NCBI GenBank assembly: GCA_963750295.1
Contig: CAVVPY010000008.1
Location: 310,001-374,000 of the forward strand
Reading direction: 5' to 3'
Origin: CAVVPY01 sp963750295
Lineage (GTDB): Bacteria > Actinomycetota > Actinomycetes > Mycobacteriales > Jatrophihabitantaceae
Length of the DNA stretch: 64,000 nucleotides
The position numbers were made by a program, and so were the translations under genes. Shown piece after piece: positions 61,222-64,000 of the stretch; the stretch's first letter is position 1, and each line of letters opens with the position of its first letter. The notes below the pieces were generated by a model. The model did no database searches. It had not been told where the DNA came from and worked only from the letters and a program-made list of their open reading frames with translations.

Positions 61222-62667
61222 TCAGAGGCCGTACTCGCGCCAGCGCCGCTCGACGAGCGCCTCGGTCGCGCCGTCCAGGACGCACTCGTCCGGCCAGCCA
61301 CGGTGGTAGCCCTCGGTCGCAAGCTTGCGGGTCGCGTCGATGCCGAGCTTGCCGCCGAAGAACTGCTCGTACGCCGCATGGTCGAGATGGTCGACCGGCC
61401 CGATCGTCTGCAGCACGTCGTGCGCGTAGTCGACGTTGCCGAACGCGCGCCAGGCGACCTCGGCGTAGTCGTGGACGTCGCAATCGGCGTCGACCACCAC
61501 GACGAGCTTCGACAGCGACAGCAGGCCGGCACCCCAGATCGCGTGCATCACCTTCTGCGCGTGCTTCGGGAAACGCTTCTCGATCGACACGATCACGCAG
61601 TTGTGGAACACCCCGGCGGTCGGCAGGTCGTAGTCGACGATCTCGGGCACGGTCAACCGGATCAGCGGCAGGAAGATCCGCTCGGTGGCCTTGCCGATGG
61701 GCCCGTCCTCCTGCGGCGGCCGGCCGACGATGATCGACTGGTAGATCGGGTCCGTCCGCATCGTCATCGTCTCGACGTTGACGAAGGGGAACGGTTCGAC
61801 CGGCGTGTAGAAGCCGGTGTGGTCACCGAAGGGTCCCTCCGGCAGTCGTGCGCCGGGTTCGACCCACCCTTCGAGCACGATCTGCGCTGCGGCGGGCACC
61901 TGAAGCGGCACCGAGATGCAGTCGATCATGTCCACGCGCTCACGTTGCACGAACCCGGCGAACAGGTACTCGTCGATCTCGGCCGGCAGCGGTGCCGACG
62001 CCGCGTAGGTGACCGCGGGCGGGCAGCCGAAGGCGATCGCGACCGGCAGCCGCTCGCCACGTCGTTCGGCGACCGAGGCGTGTGAAGTCGAATCCTTGTG
62101 GATCTGCCAGTGCAGGCTGACCGTGCGTTCGTCCTGCTGCTGCAGCCGGTACATGCCCAGATTCCGGGCGCCGGTCTCGGGATGCTTCGTGTGGGTCAGG
62201 CCGAGATTCAGGAAGACGCCGCCGTCCTCGGGCCACGCCTTGATGCCCGGCAGCAGGTCGAGGTTCACGTCCGCGCCGTGCAGCACGACCTCCTGGCACG
62301 GCGCCGAGCGCACCTTGCGCGGGGGCACCGACCGAAGCTGGCCGACCTTCGACAGCGCGTCGCGCAGCCCGCCGAGGCCGTGCGGTAGTTCCGGCTTGAC
62401 CAGGGACGCGATCCGGTCGCCGATCTCGTCCAGTTCCCCGACGCCGAGCGCCTTCGCCATCCGGCGCTCGGTGCCGAACACGTTGATCGCCAAGGGCATC
62501 CGTCCCCGGCTCGGGTTCTCGAACAGCAGCGCCGGCCCGCCGGCACGCACCACCCGCTGCACGATGCCTGTCACTTCCAGGTGCGGGTCGACTGGCGTGC
62601 GCACGCGGGCCAGGTCGCCATCCCGGTCGAGATCGGCCAGGAATGCCTGCAGGTCGCTGTACGCCAT
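61222..62667 (-). CDS. mqnL: UbiD-family decarboxylase (menaquinone, MqnL-like)
   Basis: 481-aa prFMN-dependent decarboxylase. Typical blocks: LLFENPSRGRMPLAINVFGTERRMAKALG, VFLNLGLTHTKHPETGARNLGMYR with the prFMN/metal ligands, EGPFGDHTGFYTP with the catalytic Glu, and the C-terminal KLVVVVDADCDVHD. Known in the futalosine route as the decarboxylase working with a UbiX partner. ATG 62667 follows GGGGAGC. It is separated from the other mqn genes by MFS, F420-enzyme and glycosyltransferase genes. Confidence 0.92.
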   Translation of the reverse strand: MAYSDLQAFLADLDRDGDLARVRTPVDPHLEVTGIVQRVVRAGGPALLFENPSRGRMPLAINVFGTERRMAKALGVGELDEIGDRIASLVKPELPHGLGGLRDALSKVGQLRSVPPRKVRSAPCQEVVLHGADVNLDLLPGIKAWPEDGGVFLNLGLTHTKHPETGARNLGMYRLQQQDERTVSLHWQIHKDSTSHASVAERRGERLPVAIAFGCPPAVTYAASAPLPAEIDEYLFAGFVQRERVDMIDCISVPLQVPAAAQIVLEGWVEPGARLPEGPFGDHTGFYTPVEPFPFVNVETMTMRTDPIYQSIIVGRPPQEDGPIGKATERIFLPLIRLTVPEIVDYDLPTAGVFHNCVIVSIEKRFPKHAQKVMHAIWGAGLLSLSKLVVVVDADCDVHDYAEVAWRAFGNVDYAHDVLQTIGPVDHLDHAAYEQFFGGKLGIDATRKLATEGYHRGWPDECVLDGATEALVERRWREYGL

Positions 62668-62709
62668 GCTCCCCAGTATCACGAGGTGTCGCGCTGTACC
62701 GTCGCCGCC

Positions 62710-63399
62710 ATGGTGCAGCTACTGCTGGTCGAGGACGATGCGGCCATCCGCACCGCGCTCACCCGGGCGCTGCGCGAGTTCGGCCACGCCGTGACCGCCA
62801 TCAGCGCCGGTATGCCCGCACTGACCGCAGCGGTCGAGCAGAAGCCCGACGTCGTCCTGCTGGACCTCGGGCTGCCGGACGTGGACGGCGCCGACGTGCT
62901 GTCGATGCTGCGCGCGGTCAGCGACGTCCCGGTCATCGTGGCAACCGCGCGAGACGACGAGTCCGAGATGGTTCGCCTGCTCGACATCGGCGCCGACGAC
63001 TACGTGATCAAGCCGTTCACCGCGCAGCAGCTCAACGCCCGGATCCGCGCCGTGCTCCGCCGGAGTGGACGCACCGAGGAGGACCCGGTGATCACGGTCG
63101 GCGGGCTGGTCATCGACACCCGCAGCTACGAGGTGACCGTGGACGGTCGGCCGGTCGACCTGGCGCGCAAGGAGTTCGAACTGCTGCTCGCTCTCGCGCG
63201 GCGGGCCGGCGAGGTGGTCAGCAAGCGGGATCTGCTCGGCGAGGTGTGGCAACTGGCCTGGGGCGGATCGGATCGCACCGTGGACGTCCACCTGTCCTGG
63301 TTGCGGCGCAAGCTCGGCGAGACCGCGGCCGCCCCGCGCTACCTGTACAGCGTGCGCGGGGTCGGCGTGCGGCTCGTGGCACCGGTGGAGTCCGGCTGA
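62710..63399 (+). CDS. OmpR-type response regulator
   Basis: 229 aa. Receiver domain with acidic pocket EDD (residues 8-10), phospho-Asp52 in DVVLLDLGLPDVDG, and Lys in DDYVIKPFT. The C-terminal winged-helix is intact (ARKEFELLLALARRAGEVVSKRDLLGEVW, TVDVHLSWLRRKLG, VRGVGVRLV). It pairs with the sensor kinase that starts at 63425. The stop TGA overlaps a mini-gene ATG (TGATG). Confidence 0.95.
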   Translation: MVQLLLVEDDAAIRTALTRALREFGHAVTAISAGMPALTAAVEQKPDVVLLDLGLPDVDGADVLSMLRAVSDVPVIVATARDDESEMVRLLDIGADDYVIKPFTAQQLNARIRAVLRRSGRTEEDPVITVGGLVIDTRSYEVTVDGRPVDLARKEFELLLALARRAGEVVSKRDLLGEVWQLAWGGSDRTVDVHLSWLRRKLGETAAAPRYLYSVRGVGVRLVAPVESG

Positions 63400-63428
63400 T
63401 GGTCACCCCGCTGGCGGTGGTCCGATGA
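63399..63428 (+). CDS. Nine-codon mini-gene linking regulator and kinase
   Basis: ATG at 63399 overlaps the regulator stop, reads MVTPLAVVR, and its TGA overlaps the kinase ATG at 63425 (ATGA). Such an arrangement would carry ribosomes from the first gene to the third. Possibly only a coupling device, or chance. Confidence 0.3.
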   Translation: MVTPLAVVR

Positions 63429-64000
63429 GGCGCCGGATCCTGCTGCTCGTCGTCGGCACCACCACGCTGGTCGTGCTCGCCTTCACGATCCCGTTGATCT
63501 TCCTCATCCGCAGCGCTGTCGCCCAGCGGGCGGACGACGCGACGCTCCAGCAGGCCCGGATCATCGCCGCGTCCCTGCGCAACGTCACGGCGACTGCCGC
63601 ACAGCTGACCGCCTATGTGCAGTCCGAGTCCACCAACGGTCGGTTGGTGTCGATCACCGTGCCGAACGGCACGACGATCGGACGCACACCGGCCGACGCG
63701 TACGAGCCGGCCAGCCCACCGTCCGGCGAGGACCAATTCCCCGGCGGCGACGGCGGCCACGGCGGCGGCGATACCGGCCCCAGCCCATCAGCCCCCGCAG
63801 CCGGAGCTCCGGGCACCACGCTGCAGCGCGTGGCCGGCGGACGGGTCGCCGTCGAGTACGCGCCGCGGGGGACGAGTGGGTACCTGGTGCGCGTGTACCT
63901 GTCCGACGACCAGCGCTACGACGGTGCCAACCCGTGGTACCTGCTGCTGGCGGCCGGCAGCGCGGGTCTGTTGCTGGTCGGCGTCCTGGCCGGTGAGCTG
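63425..64000 (+). CDS. Sensor histidine kinase, N-terminal part (cut by window end)
   Basis: 192 codons visible, open to the window end. First membrane segment RILLLVVGTTTLVVLAFTIPL (residues 4-24), then an extracytoplasmic sensor loop of about 135 residues with a Gly/Pro/Ser-rich patch (GGDGGHGGGDTGPSPSAPAAG), and a second membrane segment beginning WYLLLAAGSAGLLLVGVLAG. HAMP and kinase domains are expected beyond 64000. Cognate to the response regulator just upstream. Confidence 0.9.
   Translation, partial: MRRRILLLVVGTTTLVVLAFTIPLIFLIRSAVAQRADDATLQQARIIAASLRNVTATAAQLTAYVQSESTNGRLVSITVPNGTTIGRTPADAYEPASPPSGEDQFPGGDGGHGGGDTGPSPSAPAAGAPGTTLQRVAGGRVAVEYAPRGTSGYLVRVYLSDDQRYDGANPWYLLLAAGSAGLLLVGVLAGEL

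Overview
High-GC actinobacterial chromosome segment. Support for Actinomycetota comes from a WhiB regulator, a GroEL1 with a His-rich tail, coenzyme F420 genes (fused FbiC, F420-dependent glucose-6-phosphate dehydrogenase, a second luciferase-like oxidoreductase) and DUF5319, DUF4229 and DUF6318 proteins. The order guaB3-guaB-DUF5319-whiB-groEL1-groES-tsaD-rimI-tsaB-tsaE-alr matches Mycobacterium tuberculosis from memory. Menaquinone, however, is made by the futalosine (mqn) route rather than the men route, which suggests a Frankiales/Jatrophihabitans-like lineage. The genus is a guess.

Region 1 (1-13.6 kb): the end of a sensor kinase, then a tightly overlapping minus-strand operon for purine breakdown. 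It runs from xanthine dehydrogenase (three subunits) through malate synthase, a CitE-like protein, glycerate kinase, allantoinase, an allantoicase-OHCU decarboxylase fusion, HIU hydrolase and uricase to an 8-oxoguanine deaminase that carries a frameshift. The operon covers xanthine to urate to allantoin to allantoate to ureidoglycolate, and disposes of glyoxylate. Ureidoglycolate lyase is not present.

Region 2 (13.7-33.9 kb): fbiC and fgd, guaB3 and guaB, DUF5319, whiB, groEL1/groES with a CIRCE operator, then the tRNA t6A genes tsaD/tsaB/tsaE with rimI and alr. Two intervals of this conserved block hold extra material. Between groES and tsaD are a decayed FAD-linked oxidase and a PhaC-like hydrolase fused to an acyl-adenylating domain. 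Between tsaB and tsaE is a stretch with small secreted or lipoprotein genes and apparent frameshifts.

Region 3 (33.9-39.9 kb): a secreted lipase, divergent from a three-gene unit: a small accessory protein, a TPR-CHAT (caspase-like) protein and an exported subtilisin-like protease. This is the strongest candidate for a little-described system here.

Region 4 (39.9-62.7 kb): scattered menaquinone genes (mqnA, mqnE, an AsnC regulator with UbiX, the UbiA-like mqnP and the UbiD-like mqnL). They are interleaved with an acyl-CoA synthetase, an inositol-monophosphatase-like enzyme, a DUF559 nuclease-like gene bracketed by two 57-bp palindromes, an amidase/cupin group, a large STAND-type ATPase, an MMPL-TetR-methyltransferase operon, an MFS exporter, an F420-type oxidoreductase and a glycosyltransferase.

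Region 5 (62.7-64 kb): an OmpR-type response regulator and the start of its sensor kinase, linked by a nine-codon mini-gene. Several families of palindromic intergenic repeats occur across the window. No rRNA, tRNA, CRISPR array or transposase gene was found.
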